Source: Takakia lepidozioides (taxonomy: Eukaryota > Streptophyta > Takakiopsida > Takakiales > Takakiaceae). Taken from it: a stretch of 64,000 nucleotides of DNA. Of the stretch, positions 19,834-31,240 are shown one piece after another; positions within the stretch are counted from its first letter, which is position 1; each line of letters opens with the position of its first letter. A program made the position numbers and the translations under genes. A model generated the notes under the pieces. It saw only the letters and a program-made list of their open reading frames with translations, was not told the origin of the DNA and did not search any database. Location of the stretch: positions 39,723,053 through 39,787,052 of the forward strand of contig CM060732.1 of the NCBI GenBank assembly GCA_030704615.1, in the 5' to 3' direction.

Positions 19834-22083
19834 TCAAAACTGCAAATCATCATTGGTACCTTCTGCATATGATGGCCCACCTTCTGGTTGTCCAGCTAAA
19901 TATAGCTCAGGATGAGAGAACAAATGTCTGAAGTTTGTGGAGTTCTTCCACAAAGATATGGCCTCAATCAAAACAGGTTGACATACCTGCACACTTGGCC
20001 CTTCCAAAGCAACACGAAGCACACTTTCCAAGTTCTTTGTTTTCAACTTGTTTCGAAATTTAGTTTTGATTGAGTTTTGAACTGAGAATGCCCTCTCACA
20101 TGTGGCAGTGCTTACACATTGAACTTGAGCAATTTCAGAAAGCACAAGCAAGTTTTCATACTTCATCGTTAGAGAAGGGTTCCAAGTCACCATGCCCCAA
20201 AGATCCTTGAAAGTTTTCTCCATCCACTCGGTACTTGCCTATAGTTTGAAAGCAAAGAACTCTCGTTTCACCGCTGCTATGTCAATAAGGGCAGGCAATG
20301 TCCTTCCTGCAATCTGTCTCTCGACACCATAGTACGCACATAATATTTCCAACTCTACTACACCCCAACTTGCTAACCCCACTTGCCTAGTTGGTAGGTT
20401 ACATGGACTCAATATTTTGAATGCACTTACAACTCCGTTGTCCTCAAATCTGGCATCCAAAGCATTGCAAATAGCCTCTGCATAAAGCTTTTGGAAGGTA
20501 AGTGCTGCCTCCAAATCACCCCCCATCCTCTCTCGTGTCATTTGTACACCATGAAATTTGGATCCCCTAATCTCAGAGGCTAGCCGCCTCAAATACCCAC
20601 CAGGAGGACCAAACTCTGGGATGATGTGATAACCCGTTTCCTCATTGAAGGTGGATTGGTTCAAATCCGTGCTATCCTCAATGAAAAACATTCGTATTTG
20701 TGCAATCTCTGTCTTAACTATCGACCCAATGCTGGTTACATCCACAAACTTCCATTGGAACACACGTGAGAGTAGAGATAGACCGTGCAACATATCAGCC
20801 AAAAAATACAAGACATAAATCATTTTGAATGACCTTAGCTTGTTATACAAAAGAGGGGCTGATCCATCATCATTGGCAGCCGGCACATCTCTAAAATACG
20901 TGAGAACACTCTCAAGACTATCACAAAGCGATGTCACGACCTGCCACCTAGATAACCAACGAATCTTGTGAAACCATTTGAGGCACTTCTGAGCATCATT
21001 AAGCTCGGTCTGCAAAGCTTGCAAGGCTGCCTTACGCTTAGATGATTTGCGAAAATGACCAGCAAGAGAGTTCAAAAGTGTGTCAACCTCATTTGAAATA
21101 AGATGACATGGTGATGTCTTGGCAGCTTCTAATGCTGCCAAGTTGGTCCTATGTGCTACGCAATGGACGGCCAACATAAAGGGATTTACCTTTTGCTTAA
21201 GACGAGCAGTCATGCCGGATCGAGCCCCCACCATGGTTGCTGCCCCATCCAAACCAAACCCCAAAAACTTATCTAGATCCAAACCCTACTCTTTCAAACT
21301 AGTTAGTAAACACTCATATATCATTGCAGCATCCTTCTTGCCATCAATAATCTGAAGTAACCCCAAAAACAGAGTGACTGGCAAACCCTCTTCAACAAAA
21401 GAAGCAAAAACAACAAGATGACCGGTCACTGAAATGTCAGTTGACTCATCTATCATGATTCCATAGTACTTGGAATCCTTCACTCTATCCAACACTTTTT
21501 TCTGAACAACACATGAGATACAAAACAATATATCAACACATGACTTCTCATCATGGTACAGTTTCTAGGTAATACAAGCTTTGAGAGTAACCAAAAGTTG
21601 ACACAAACCTGGAAATTTGCTAAATGGCAAGGCCTCCAAACCAATGTAGTAAGCAGCTTGGAAAAAAGCCAAAACAGCATCATCACAAGCTCGGTTAGCA
21701 CTAGCTATGGCTTTCTCCATGGCTTTCTTACCAAATTGTAGGGCCCAAGACAACTTACGATGCTCTTCTGACCTAGCATGGTCTTGGAATGAACTCACCT
21801 TGACATTTACAGAACCAGCATTTGCAAAGACTGTCCTCCCTCCTTTCCCTCTACAAACTTTACAAAAAACCCTACCTAGATCATGATTAAACTCAATCCA
21901 ATCAAATTGAGTGTACCAAGCATCTTTCCGTGCTTTCTGGGCTGCCTCTACACTATTCGATGGCTTGTCCATACCACTTGAAGATGAGGCAGAGGGGACA
22001 GCGGAAGGAGACTCCTCATCACAATCACCAGTGCGACCAGCCCTAAATAACATATTTCTTAGATTCCTTTGGCGCTTGGCCAT
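19834..22083 (-). pseudogene. hAT-superfamily transposase pseudogene (three UAG stops)
   Basis: One continuous minus-strand frame of 750 codons from MAKRQRNLRNM (ATG at 22083) to TGA at 19834, interrupted only by UAG at 21567-21565, 21288-21286 and 20241-20239. A TTF-type zinc-finger region (FCKVC ... HARSEEH) precedes a DUF4371-like RNase-H-fold core. The core has Asp in YGIMIDESTD and Asp in FGLDGAATMVG. The hAT C-terminal dimerisation region carries CERAFSVQNSIKTKFRNKL with the presumed catalytic Glu. Length and motifs fit the ZNF862-like hAT group. All three stops can be reached from CAG by one C-to-T change. It lies within the long inverted repeat, but hAT elements normally have short TIRs and 8-bp duplications, so the arms may belong to another element. 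Confidence 0.85.
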
Positions 22084-22239
22084 AGCCAAAACCTTACAAA
22101 ATACAAATATATAGCACGGAAATTGCAACAAGGAAGGGCCAGTGATCACCAAAGGGGCTGAGCACATAAATTGCAATAAAGAAAGGCCAAATTTCACCAA
22201 AGGAGCTGATGAACAAAGGACGTTCCAAGCTTGGCACAA

Positions 22240-22999
22240 GGATGTAGGGCGGCCAAAATGAAGGAACTCCCCCTAAGTATAAGTGCAGGGCCCGCGCGAT
22301 GAGTGTGGCTGCGGCTGGGGCGTTGGCCTTGAACTGTGGTAGCACGCAGCGAGTGCAAGCAGGCGTGGGATGGCAGAGCGTCGGCAACACATCAACATAC
22401 AGCCAGTGGTAAGTGCGGGCCCCGGCAGGTGAGCTGTGGACTTAGCAAAGAACGAGTGCAAGGCTGAAAGCATGCGTGGGCCTGCGGGAAGGTGGAGTTG
22501 CGAGCAACTTCCTAAGTCTCTTCTAGGGTTTGCCCCCAACCACCCTAACCCCGTCCGTTGGATGTAACCAGGCCTGGGCCCTGGCATGCTGGATTTCCGC
22601 CACGTGGCAGCATTCAACGGCCATATTCCGTTTTCTTAGAAGATAAGAATGGCTGAAATCCGTCCAGGCATGCCAACTAAGGCATATTTCCGGCATTTAC
22701 TGATACGGAAAGGCAAAAATCCGTCCTAAAAGCAAGGCACTCGGATGATTTCCTCTTGGGCCATTTTTTCCGTCAGTTCATTTTCTGGAGGTTTCATGTC
22801 ATACCTGGAAATTCCAGGATGGCACTCGGCTGGCATGTAACTGGCTGCCGGTTCTCCCCGTTCGTTGCACGTGGGGCATTCTGTTACCGGAAATAGTAAC
22901 ACTTCCGGCAGGCTTGTTACGGGTCACGTCCTTGACGACCCAAACATGGAGCGGGCCCCACGGACTAGTCACCCTGTGCTCCTCGTGGCGGGTGGCTGG
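22240..22999. other. Non-coding sequence upstream of hAT pseudogene
   Basis: GC-richer stretch without a recognised gene. Parts may be 5' sequence of the transposon. Confidence 0.35.
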
Positions 23000-23441
23000 G
23001 CTGTCCGTACGGGCGAACATGCAGACCCCTCACCGCCAAATGCACGTCAAGTGGGCACTGCCACCTGCCACGTGGGTAGGTCAAAGCAAACTTGGCAGGC
23101 CTCAACGAACAAAAAACGGGAAATGTGACCACTCAAAAAATCCTAGCACGCTGGATTCTTCTCCGTTTTGGGCGCTCTAAATTCAAACGTGTGCGTCTCT
23201 TAAAGGCGCATAGTTTTCATTCAAGGATGATTTTCATCCGACCACATCCAATGAATCTACATTGAATGCAAAAGGACGAACCGACCCGATTTAGGTCGCG
23301 TCGTCCTTTAGGGGTTAAGCTCTAGCAGGGGCAGGGAATTAAGTGCCGAGCCTGTTTCCCTCTACGAACAAGGCTCCTTGCCAAGGCTTTTATTTCATTT
23401 TTATTTTTATTTTTGGTTTTTGGGGTGAATTGTCATGTTCC
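23000..23441 (-). repeat. Right arm of long inverted repeat
   Basis: Reverse complement of the left arm at 17667-18135. It ends outward at CATGTTCC (23441). It includes a TTAA-element terminus with a decayed GACCCGA-type palindrome (23281-23318) and the empty counterpart of palindrome copy 5 (about 23336-23346). Confidence 0.7.
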
Positions 23442-24827
23442 TTGTGAAAGCTGTGAAGCATTGAGCACGACATGTTTGGTCCCTGGCCGCCTACGTGAAT
23501 TTGCATTCAGAAGAGTTTGCGTCCACGACAATAGGCCCTGTATTACCTCGGCTGTAGGCTCCGTTTCCCTAATCTGCTCACGCTTAAAATCTGCTCACGA
23601 TTAGTGTGCAAAGTGTGAGCGTGCTCACGTGAGTTGCTCACACGGTAGCTACCCTCGCAGATGAGTAATCGCAGAGTTTCCTTGGCATCTGTGTAGTTTA
23701 GAATTTGTAGCTCCTTCTTCTCTTGTTCATTTTTTGATGTATGAGCTGTCATTTGTTTGACAGTGGGAAGGGTCTTAGAATATAGTTGACACTTTGGGGT
23801 ATAATTCATGTAGACTAACCTTCATATAGTTGGATGATGTCTGGTGGTAATGGGCTTTTTCACTTGAAGTACAGTGTGTTCTCTTGACATATCTTAGATG
23901 GCTATTTTCCGAGCTCCTCTCTGGGTATAAATGCTGCTGCATAACAAGTAGTGGGGAGCCCAAGATTGAGTGGTTGTTTCATGATCTGACTTAGAAAAGT
24001 AACCTGCTGTCACCATTTTGGGGTAGGCATGATAGAGCTTGTTATTAAAGAGGGTGCATCTAGTTCTTACTGCTGATAGGTAGCTGCTGTTGATGCAGAT
24101 TATAGGTTTAGTTCTGAATGTTAGTAACTGATTTGGAGTGAGTCACTTCCACCATGTATCTCAATACTTAGTAGGGGTCATCGTAGCATGTCCAATTCTT
24201 CCCAGATGCTCATGGAGGGTGAAACAACCGCTTATTTTAGTTGATTATGTCCCTGTAGTAGTTAGGGTAGTCTCTCGGTAGTCTGCATGCACTTTGCCAG
24301 GGTAAATACAGTGGCATTGACTGGCTGTCATGATGATCTTCAACAAATAAGAAATACAGGCAAGGGCTCTTTGGCCAGCTTTAGTGAGTGATAAAATGGG
24401 AAGAGTGAATGTGAGGATTGTGTTGAGACGACGCATAGGCACTAAGCTAGAGACAGGGTGAATTGATGGTGCGTAGTTCATGCTTGTACCAACAAGTGCT
24501 ATAACCCAAAGGCTCTGCCCTTTTTGGATATTGTTGAGTATCATACATGTGTCATGCTTCCACACTCATTATCAAGAGTTGAGAGCATCCAACAATTACA
24601 GTCAGTCTGCATTTGTGTTTTCTCTTCCGCTGCAACACAGATGCGGAGTGAAGATGGTCACTCTGATGAACGGATGGTAACTTAGGACAGATATTCAAGC
24701 CCCTCTTTTCAAACCACAAAACATGGTTACCATGTAACAAGGTTAACATGTCCTATAGAAAAAGACAAGTTGCTGAAGCGTTAGGTGTGGACCACTACAG
24801 AAAAGTATCAACTTCATTGAAACCTAG
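23442..24827. other. Non-coding stretch with GCTCAC hairpins
   Basis: No gene recognised. Between 23570 and 23650 the words CTGCTCACG and GTGAGC recur, including GTGAGCGTGCTCAC, related to the hairpin repeat at 1781-1900. Confidence 0.4.
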
Positions 24828-25185
24828 TGTAAAGTAAAAAATGGGGGCCTTGTTTCACCCACCAGGATAGATCTTTGTGTTCCCTCTTCAACATCCAACC
24901 CGTCAGTCCTAGTTTCGATGCTACATGACGCTGCAATGGAAGCAAGAAAACATCATGACACCTAGACTGGACCTATTAATACGTTGCTTGCACTTTCAAA
25001 TCGTTTAGTTTGTTCTATGTTTTCAGCCCATGGCAATCGTTCAAAGAAAATATCATGATCCCATTCGGGTCCGAGGCCCGTGACACCTGCCCTTCGACAC
25101 CCCGATTATCTGGTTCACCATGTCAGCGTTTGGATCGTCATTTAATTGCTCCACAAGTCTTGGAAAACTGATATGTTCAACTTCA
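24828..25185 (-). repeat. LTR-end fragment, inverted relative of 31975-32132
   Basis: On the minus strand the part from about 24990 to 24828 runs through CATGTAGCATCGAAACT, GACTGACGGGTTG and GGTGAAACAAGGCCCCC to an ACTTTACA end. This matches plus-strand 31975-32132. The rest (24990-25185) is not matched there. It looks like the older sequence into which the neighbouring LTR inserted. Confidence 0.5.
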
Positions 25186-25999
25186 TGTTGAGCGGATTTT
25201 ACACACCCATCCTTTAGCTATCCTAGGTGGATACTCAAGGGATGAGGAGCTTGAGAACTCTAAGTATTCAGGCCGCTTAGAATAGTTAGTCATGACCTAC
25301 ACCTAATGTATCATGGGGGTGTCTTCCTTCTTTGAATCCATTGGGCATTCATGCTTAGTTAATTGATCCTTGTACCTTAGTATTGAGGATAAGATTGCTT
25401 ATGCAATTGGCTATGTTCTATTTCCTGGTTCTAGTTAATCATTCCACAACTTCTCTCTTGTCTCTCTACACATTGCGAATGCGAAGTGTGAATCTTGATT
25501 AATTAATGTCTATGTCAATAGTCTGGCCGCAGCCTCAGTGTCATCATATCTACACTACAACATCTCTTCTACAGCTTGCAGGCATCAAGCATCGCTCATC
25601 ATCTCTCACTCCTCCTCCATGCGCTCATCGCATGCCAAGATCTCAAAAGTAAAAGAAGGTAAAAAAAAAATCATCTCTTCTGCAGCTACGCTGCCTTAAG
25701 TACCCCTACCCGCGAGCTGTCCTAATTGCATATGGCTAACTATCATGACACTAACCGTCATGACAGTACTATGTTGTACTGCTGTTCCCTGTGATTGCGT
25801 GTTCCCTCCTATGTTCCCTATGTTCCCCTCCTATGATGTCGTGAGGCTTGTGAGACTCCTGGAGACTCGTGCTGCCTCCTCAGGAGTCTTGTGATAGTTC
25901 ATGGCCCAACAGAGCCATGAAGTCCCATGACTGCGCAAAATTAAGGGTATATTCCACAAGAACCTGCAAATCGTCTAAGTGCTCAGCAGCCTTGTAACA
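25186..25999 (-). repeat. 3' LTR of a second, related gypsy element
   Basis: On the minus strand it begins TGTTACAAGGCTGC directly after a purine tract and ends CCGCTCAACA. Its last ~120 bp resemble the ends of the 2625/14766 LTRs (GTGTAGGTCATGACT, then GGATAGCTAAAGGATGGG). The preceding 26030-26419 minus ORF is the C terminus of the family's 3' ORF, in the correct order. The matching 5' LTR was not found, so the element is truncated or rearranged. Confidence 0.7.
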
Positions 26000-26016
26000 T
26001 TACCCCTCCCCTGTCA
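26000..26016 (-). other. Polypurine tract of minus-strand element
   Basis: On the minus strand TGACAGGGGAGGGGTAA directly abuts the LTR start at 25999. Confidence 0.65.
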
Positions 26017-26029
26017 AAAAGCCGTGCCC

Positions 26030-26700
26030 TCACGGTTCACTTCTTGTCTGCAACATGTTTTTGTGAACGGGCATCTGAACAGTGTTTGGGCTTTTGACAG
26101 TCCCTGCGAGGGCTCTGTGTATGAGCCCGAGCCTATCCTTGACTGGTGGAGAAGTTTGTCTGCTTACTGGAGTTGACTGTCCTGCAGGCCTGACATAGGG
26201 TGGAAGTTTTGCAGGAATGGCAGACCCCCGTTGTTTCTTGTCTGCCATGACCTCCTCGTAATGAGCCAGTTGATCAAACTCCTCATTCTCCAAAACAGAA
26301 GTATCAAATTCATCTTCTCCTTGTTGACCCTTCGGTTTGCAGACCTTCTTTGGAACAATAGGGAGTTCGACTGATAATCCATCAGTGCCTACCATGTCTG
26401 GTACATGATCCATCAACACTTTCTATACCTTCTGCCTGGCTAGTGTAGTGTATGCCCTGTGTTCCCCATCTGTGTAAGTGGATGACTTACCCATGTAGAA
26501 TTTTCAAGCCACTGTCTAGCCTCTTGCCCCTTGGAGACCCCTTGGTGAAAATATGATGTTGATCCCAGACTATATTCCTTAAATCTGTCTGGGCGCAAGT
26601 GAACGGATGTACTTGAGGGCATTCATTTATAGAACATGAGGGGACACACTCTCCGTTTTCCGTTGCACCACCATTTCTCTTCCCACCATCCGTTGTAATG
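26030..26700 (-). pseudogene. 3'-ORF C-terminal remnant of second gypsy element
   Basis: The open part, 26030-26419, encodes a Ser/Pro-rich basic tail with MADKKQRGSAIPAKLPPY, aligning with MAEKKWRGSPMPERLPRY of the first element's 3' ORF. Upstream (26440-26700) further pieces in other frames match the preceding block. Stops and frameshifts make it a pseudogene. It ends just before the purine tract, as in the intact element. Confidence 0.65.
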
Positions 26701-26859
26701 AGCACATGTAAAATTTCATGTCTTCAAACTGACAAAGGAGGCGAGTTTCTGTCAGAACAGTTCTCCAGATTTGATAGAGAGCATGGGATAAGCTGACAAC
26801 TAACCACCGCCAAGATTCCCTACCAGAAAAATCGAACGCTTCTCAACATGGTTCAAAGG

Positions 26860-26990
26860 GGAATGCTAGTTTGTGAGTGAAAAATTCCGCGAGCAGAATT
26901 CTACTCACGTTCCATGGTGCGTGGACTGCAATGGGGCCTATTACCGCAGACAACAAAGGTACAAAAGGCCTATTACTGCGGGTAGGAGAT
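26860..26990. repeat. Dispersed hairpin repeat, second copy
   Basis: GAGCAGAATTCTACTC hairpin followed by GGCCTATTACCGCAG and a second GGCCTATTACTGCGG, the same modules as at 1781-1900. Confidence 0.4.
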
Positions 26991-27663
26991 GTCAAAATGC
27001 GGATAGTAGTCCATATTTTTGTGAACACAACAAGTCCACAATGGGACGATTAACGGAGTTGTTCCTCATGCTGAAGCATGGTGCGCACATCCTGAAATCT
27101 GTGATCCAAGTTGGTCAAAGCGATGTGCATCACAGTGTTAGTTGTTTGCATCATATCACGGGTAAATGTTGTGTTTCTGTGCTGTTCTTGCCCTATGAAG
27201 CCATTGTGTTCACTTTGAGTCTGATCCATGCCTTGTGTTCTTGTTTGTGGCTTTCTTTGAATCAGTTGTTCACTGTTGTTTGGTGTTGGAACAATCTCTT
27301 CCACATTTGTTTCTAGACTGTCTTGTTGTGGGTCATCCCAATCCCTCTGCTTTGTTAGGTCCTCTTCCTTTGATAATTTTGTTCTTCCACCATCAAAGAT
27401 GTCAAGTTTGCAGGGTGAACGTTCTCCAAAGCTGACTCTGCCTCTCCTTTCTTCCCTGTTCTACTTCCTTTGTCCAGTGTCACATCGTGGCACTTCTGGA
27501 GTACTGATTTTTTTTTTTTTTCCAAGGTTGTCAGTTCCAAGGGGAAGTTGTCCCAAGGCTTTTCTTCTAGTGTATATTCACCAAGAGCTACATCCACTAT
27601 TGTGCCAACTTCAATGGTGAGTGATGCACTACCTTGTTCTTGATGTGACTCAGTGAGGGCTCG
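26991..27663 (-). other. Weak minus-strand open frames, no family recognised
   Basis: Two short frames (27050-27304 and 27355-27597) rich in Gln, Thr, Lys and Glu. They could be linker parts of the second element's 3' ORF, but similarity is not convincing. Confidence 0.3.
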
Positions 27664-28179
27664 CTAGAACCAGTCATCATGTATACTTTGGTTGTCTTGC
27701 ATACTTGCTCCATGACACAAAATATGTTGTGTTCCTGCTTGATCTTCACCATAGCAGTCCCCTTCACACACTTTCTCTTGCGAGTCATCCCTCCTGGTGT
27801 TGTCTTTATCCATAGTGTCAATGCAGTTCATGCTTACTGGTTCTCTCCTCAGTTCATTGGCTGCACCTTCATTTATTTGTAGTATATATTGCCCATCTTC
27901 ATCCATTGGGAATTGTGGCTTCTCCACATGATCAGCCTGTGTTATGTTTGGCATTTCCGTGTGCAGCTCTTTCTCATGATCATCAGTCCACTCGGAGAAG
28001 ATAAATTCTGCCTTGCTTCTCTTCCTTGCCCTGCTTGGCACACTACTACGTTTAGGGGGGGTTAGCGACGCCGCCCCAGGCGCGCCGGACGCGCCAACCC
28101 TCCTACGATTGCAGCACCCGACCCGGGATTTGCAACGTCGGAGCGTCGCCACAGCGCCGCTCCGGTGACGCTTCGCCAT
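27664..28179 (-). CDS. Hypothetical 171-aa protein
   Basis: ATG-started minus-strand frame. The first ~60 residues are Arg/Ala/Gly-rich (MAKRHRSGAVATLRRC), encoded by the GC-rich palindromic patch. The rest is acidic (EFIFSEWTDDHEKEL, QFPMDEDGQYILQINEG) with a Cys-containing C-terminal part. No family recognised. Lying between retroelement remnants of the same strand, it may be part of a retroelement ORF; a gene fragment is also possible. The sharp change in composition near codon 50 argues that the N-terminal part is not an old coding sequence. Confidence 0.3.
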   Translation of the reverse strand: MAKRHRSGAVATLRRCKSRVGCCNRRRVGASGAPGAASLTPPKRSSVPSRARKRSKAEFIFSEWTDDHEKELHTEMPNITQADHVEKPQFPMDEDGQYILQINEGAANELRREPVSMNCIDTMDKDNTRRDDSQEKVCEGDCYGEDQAGTQHILCHGASMQDNQSIHDDWF

Positions 28180-28442
28180 CTTGCATTACCGCCACGTCGC
28201 TGCAATTGGGGCATGACCCACCAGCGAGCTGTGGGTTGCGACGCCCTGGCGTCGCACATACCCTCTGCGACGCTCCCGCAAGGCTGCGACTCCCGGGAAT
28301 CGCAACAACACCCCCTCCCACTTAAGCGCGTGTGGAGGGCCAAGCTAGCTCAAGCTGGGGTTTGCGACATCCGGACGTCGCAGAAATGCCACAATGGCGA
28401 GGTTGCGATTCCCCGCAGACGCAGATCTGCTAGGGCGTCGCA
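28120..28442. repeat. Cluster of GCGAC/GTCGC imperfect palindromes
   Basis: GC-rich patch with repeated 20-nt palindromes: 28237-28256 (TGCGACGCC, CT, GGCGTCGCA, perfect), 28275-28294 (TGCGACTCCC / GGGAATCGCA, one mismatch) and 28363-28382 (TGCGACATCC / GGACGTCGCA, one mismatch). Looser forms lie near 28128-28150 and 28404-28442. They share outer TGCGA/TCGCA ends but differ inside. Confidence 0.7.
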
Positions 28443-28604
28443 GTACCCTCTTGCCTGGGGTCCTAGGATTGGGGATTGCTGCTACGTAATAATTTTTTTT
28501 TTGGCTGTGTTTTGTTGTGTGAATTTGACCCTTGCTCCACTACATCCATGCAAAAGATTGGACAAACAAAATAAAAAATAAAAAAGTGTTTTCTTCGTTC
28601 ACTA

Positions 28605-29095
28605 TTGCAGAACTCTCTATGAAGAATGCATGAAGTTGAAGACAACTCAATTTTGGAGTGCAAATGAGGGAAGAAAATATTGGGGCCAAATGGTTTTTAT
28701 TCACTCTCAATTTTTTCATGCACATTGCATATGTTGTCATTAAGCATATGGTTTAAGAACGGAATTTGAATAAAAATCATGTGCAAACAAAACGCAATTT
28801 TTCGTCTCTAAAACACGTAGATGCGTTCAACACTTGAATGACCCATTGAATGAACTTGGTTCAAGCTCATATTTGGTCCACATGTGCTTAAGTATGTCCA
28901 AATCACATATGCAAAGACGCAAAAGATGAGCAACATTAAGAAATATGCTCATCAACAATGCATGAACTTGAAGAGAACTCAACCTTGGAGTGCAAATGAG
29001 GGAAGAAAATATGGTTTTGGGTGTGGATGATGTCTGTTCACTGCCAAATTTTGCATGCACATTGTACATGTTGTCATTAAGCGGATACAACAAAG
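28605..29095. repeat. Direct duplication, two ~150-bp copies
   Basis: Copies at about 28610-28770 and 28955-29095 share GGAGTGCAAATGAGGGAAG and the TTGTCATTAAGC region with scattered differences. They are separated by about 190 bp of unrelated sequence. Confidence 0.55.
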
Positions 29096-29159
29096 ACGAA
29101 AATGGATTTGAAAAACTAGGAAGTTCTGGCATTGAGATGTTTTCTGAATTGACAGAGAC

Positions 29160-29996
29160 ATTTCTTGAAATTATGATCAGCTCAAAGCTGCAACTATAGA
29201 TACTGCCTATAGTCAAATAGGAGAATTGCAGGAGGAGGTTGATAAGCTCCAGACTCAAGTGGAGGACTTGAGCTCCAACATTGACAAGAGACAGTTTGTT
29301 CCTGAGGAACAACTGTTGGCAACATTATTGTAGGCAAAGACAATTGTCTTTCATTTTCCAGCAGATCAGGAGGTATATGCAATGGTGGCACTATGAGAGA
29401 CTGCATCAATTTCCCAGCAGCCACCTCATGGAGACAACATGGATACATGTCACTGGTGACACAAACACAACCTGTTGTCTGGAATGATCTTTCTCTCAAT
29501 GCACTTGAAACTCCAGCTGAGCAAGTATTAGTGATGCTATAATTCTGCCCCTTAACCAGATTCCTTATGTCATGGATCTGGTCTGGAAACACTCGACTCC
29601 TCCTGAGTCAGTGGGACACTATTATCATCTTATGCGCCACAGTGCTGGTTGTCTTTGGCAACTCGACACCAAGTCTTTGGGTCTGATAGACCCATCGAGG
29701 ATCACCACTTTGCGTAGTGCTGGAATGAGGCAGGGACAATGCTCAAGGAACTCCTAGCTTTCCAGGTACTTCTTGGTTTCACATCCACCAAGACTAGGGA
29801 GGTAGCTAGCATAGTTATGGGCTGTGGCACTCACTACGCTGCTTGTTTGGTATTGCGATACCAGTTGGAGCGTCAGAAAATGCAGCAGAGGTACATTTCC
29901 TGTTCCAATGGAACCCATTGGATTTTACCTCCAATGCCAGACGAACAAGATGAAGCAATGCTGACTAGCACTCACTATCAACACAAGGAGGAGTAG
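29160..29996 (+). pseudogene. 3'-ORF remnant of a third related element
   Basis: Plus-strand pieces match the first element's 3' ORF in order: KLQTQVEDLSSNID (29240), a block around VMDL (29570), RPIEDHHFA (29690), then GTMLKELLAFQ and VMGCG (29739-29830) ending at 29996. Stops and frame changes interrupt it. The motif order equals that at 13400-14050, and conservation is better in the C-terminal block than in the linkers. Confidence 0.7.
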
Positions 29997-30286
29997 TAAG
30001 GTCATGAATCAAACAAAGAAGCAAAATAATGCTTGCTTCAAACACAGGTCAAGTGTTACCAACTGGTGAAGGAGCTCGAAATATAGAGTTAGACTGGATG
30101 GAAGTGGTCTATGAAAAATCTTTGCAAGCCAAGTGCACACAAAGAGGTGCAAGCCCAAGTAGGCCAAAAAGAGGGTCAGAATGCATGATTTTATTGTGGA
30201 GCACTACACTCCCACCACAGGAAAGATCAATGCGACTGGTCTAAGGCATATTACACATATCTACCAGGAGTAAGGGAGAGAAGAAA

Positions 30287-31240
30287 GTGCAGCCTGCAGA
30301 GGGACAGCTATATCAGGCACCCTTTGTTGTAATTGAAGACTATGTACAGAAGCAACATGACCAAGGAGAAAGTTATAACAATGAAGGGTCATTGCAATTT
30401 ACACCCAACGAACTTAAGGCATTGGGTGAGCTGGAAGGGCTGTACCCGGAACTGGTGAGCTTCAAGAATGTTACAGAGCCACTGCACATTAACGTGCTGA
30501 CCAAAGGTAGTGCAAAAAAGGCAAAACTTGGTGATGTAGGAGATATCTTGCAACCACTAGCACACAACATAGAGTAGCACAGAGATCCAGGGTGAATCCA
30601 AGGAAGAAGGGCATAAGATGAACGATTTCTGTAGTTCAATGGGTATTGAACGCCAGCCAAATATGTATTAAAGAGGAAGGGGTCAACCTGAAGAGGAGGT
30701 TATGACCTAGGGGCTTGACACATTCACTGAAGATTGGGTAGATAAACAGCTCAATGCTGAGAGCTCATAGGAGACAGAAAGTGAACTCAGTGAAAAATTG
30801 GAGCATGAAGCTACAAGACCTCTAACAAAGAAGGAGCAATTGGAGCTCATACAGAAAGCAGACAGCGAGTATGACAAAAGGAAGAATGATGCCAAAGAGT
30901 ACACACCAGCTGTGCGAGAAGAAGCAGCACCAGATATACTAGATGATGTCCAGGTAATGCACTATCTGACGTTCGGTACCGTCAATGAATACCTGGAGAT
31001 GAATGAAAGAAAGAGGGTTCTTAAGAGAGCCAGGGGATATGTCTTCTGGGAAGGAATCTAATTCTCTACAAATTGAAAGTATGTGCTACAAAAGAAGGAA
31101 CAATGAGCATCATAGAAAGGGTTCATCAAACGCTAGGGCACATTGGAGTCCACAGACCCCAAAATGAGATATGTAAATGATTCTTTTGGCACAACCGCAC
31201 CCAAGAGATAAAGGAAGTGTTGAGGAAGTAGCGATTCCAC
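30287..31240 (+). pseudogene. Retroelement remnant with integrase zinc-finger-like motif
   Basis: Open pieces 30287-30577 and 30798-31061, followed by broken frames containing IIERVHQTLGHIGVHR and a WHN box (about 31110-31185). The H...H spacing and context resemble an integrase HHCC domain; the Cys pair is damaged. The order relative to the preceding 3'-ORF remnant is not that of the first element, so this may be a separate insertion. Confidence 0.45.

Noticed and set aside
24828-25999. A single 1.17-kb LTR
   Set aside because: The family's LTR end CCGCTCAACA lies at 25186, so 24828-25185 is separate, older sequence sharing an end with 31975-32132.
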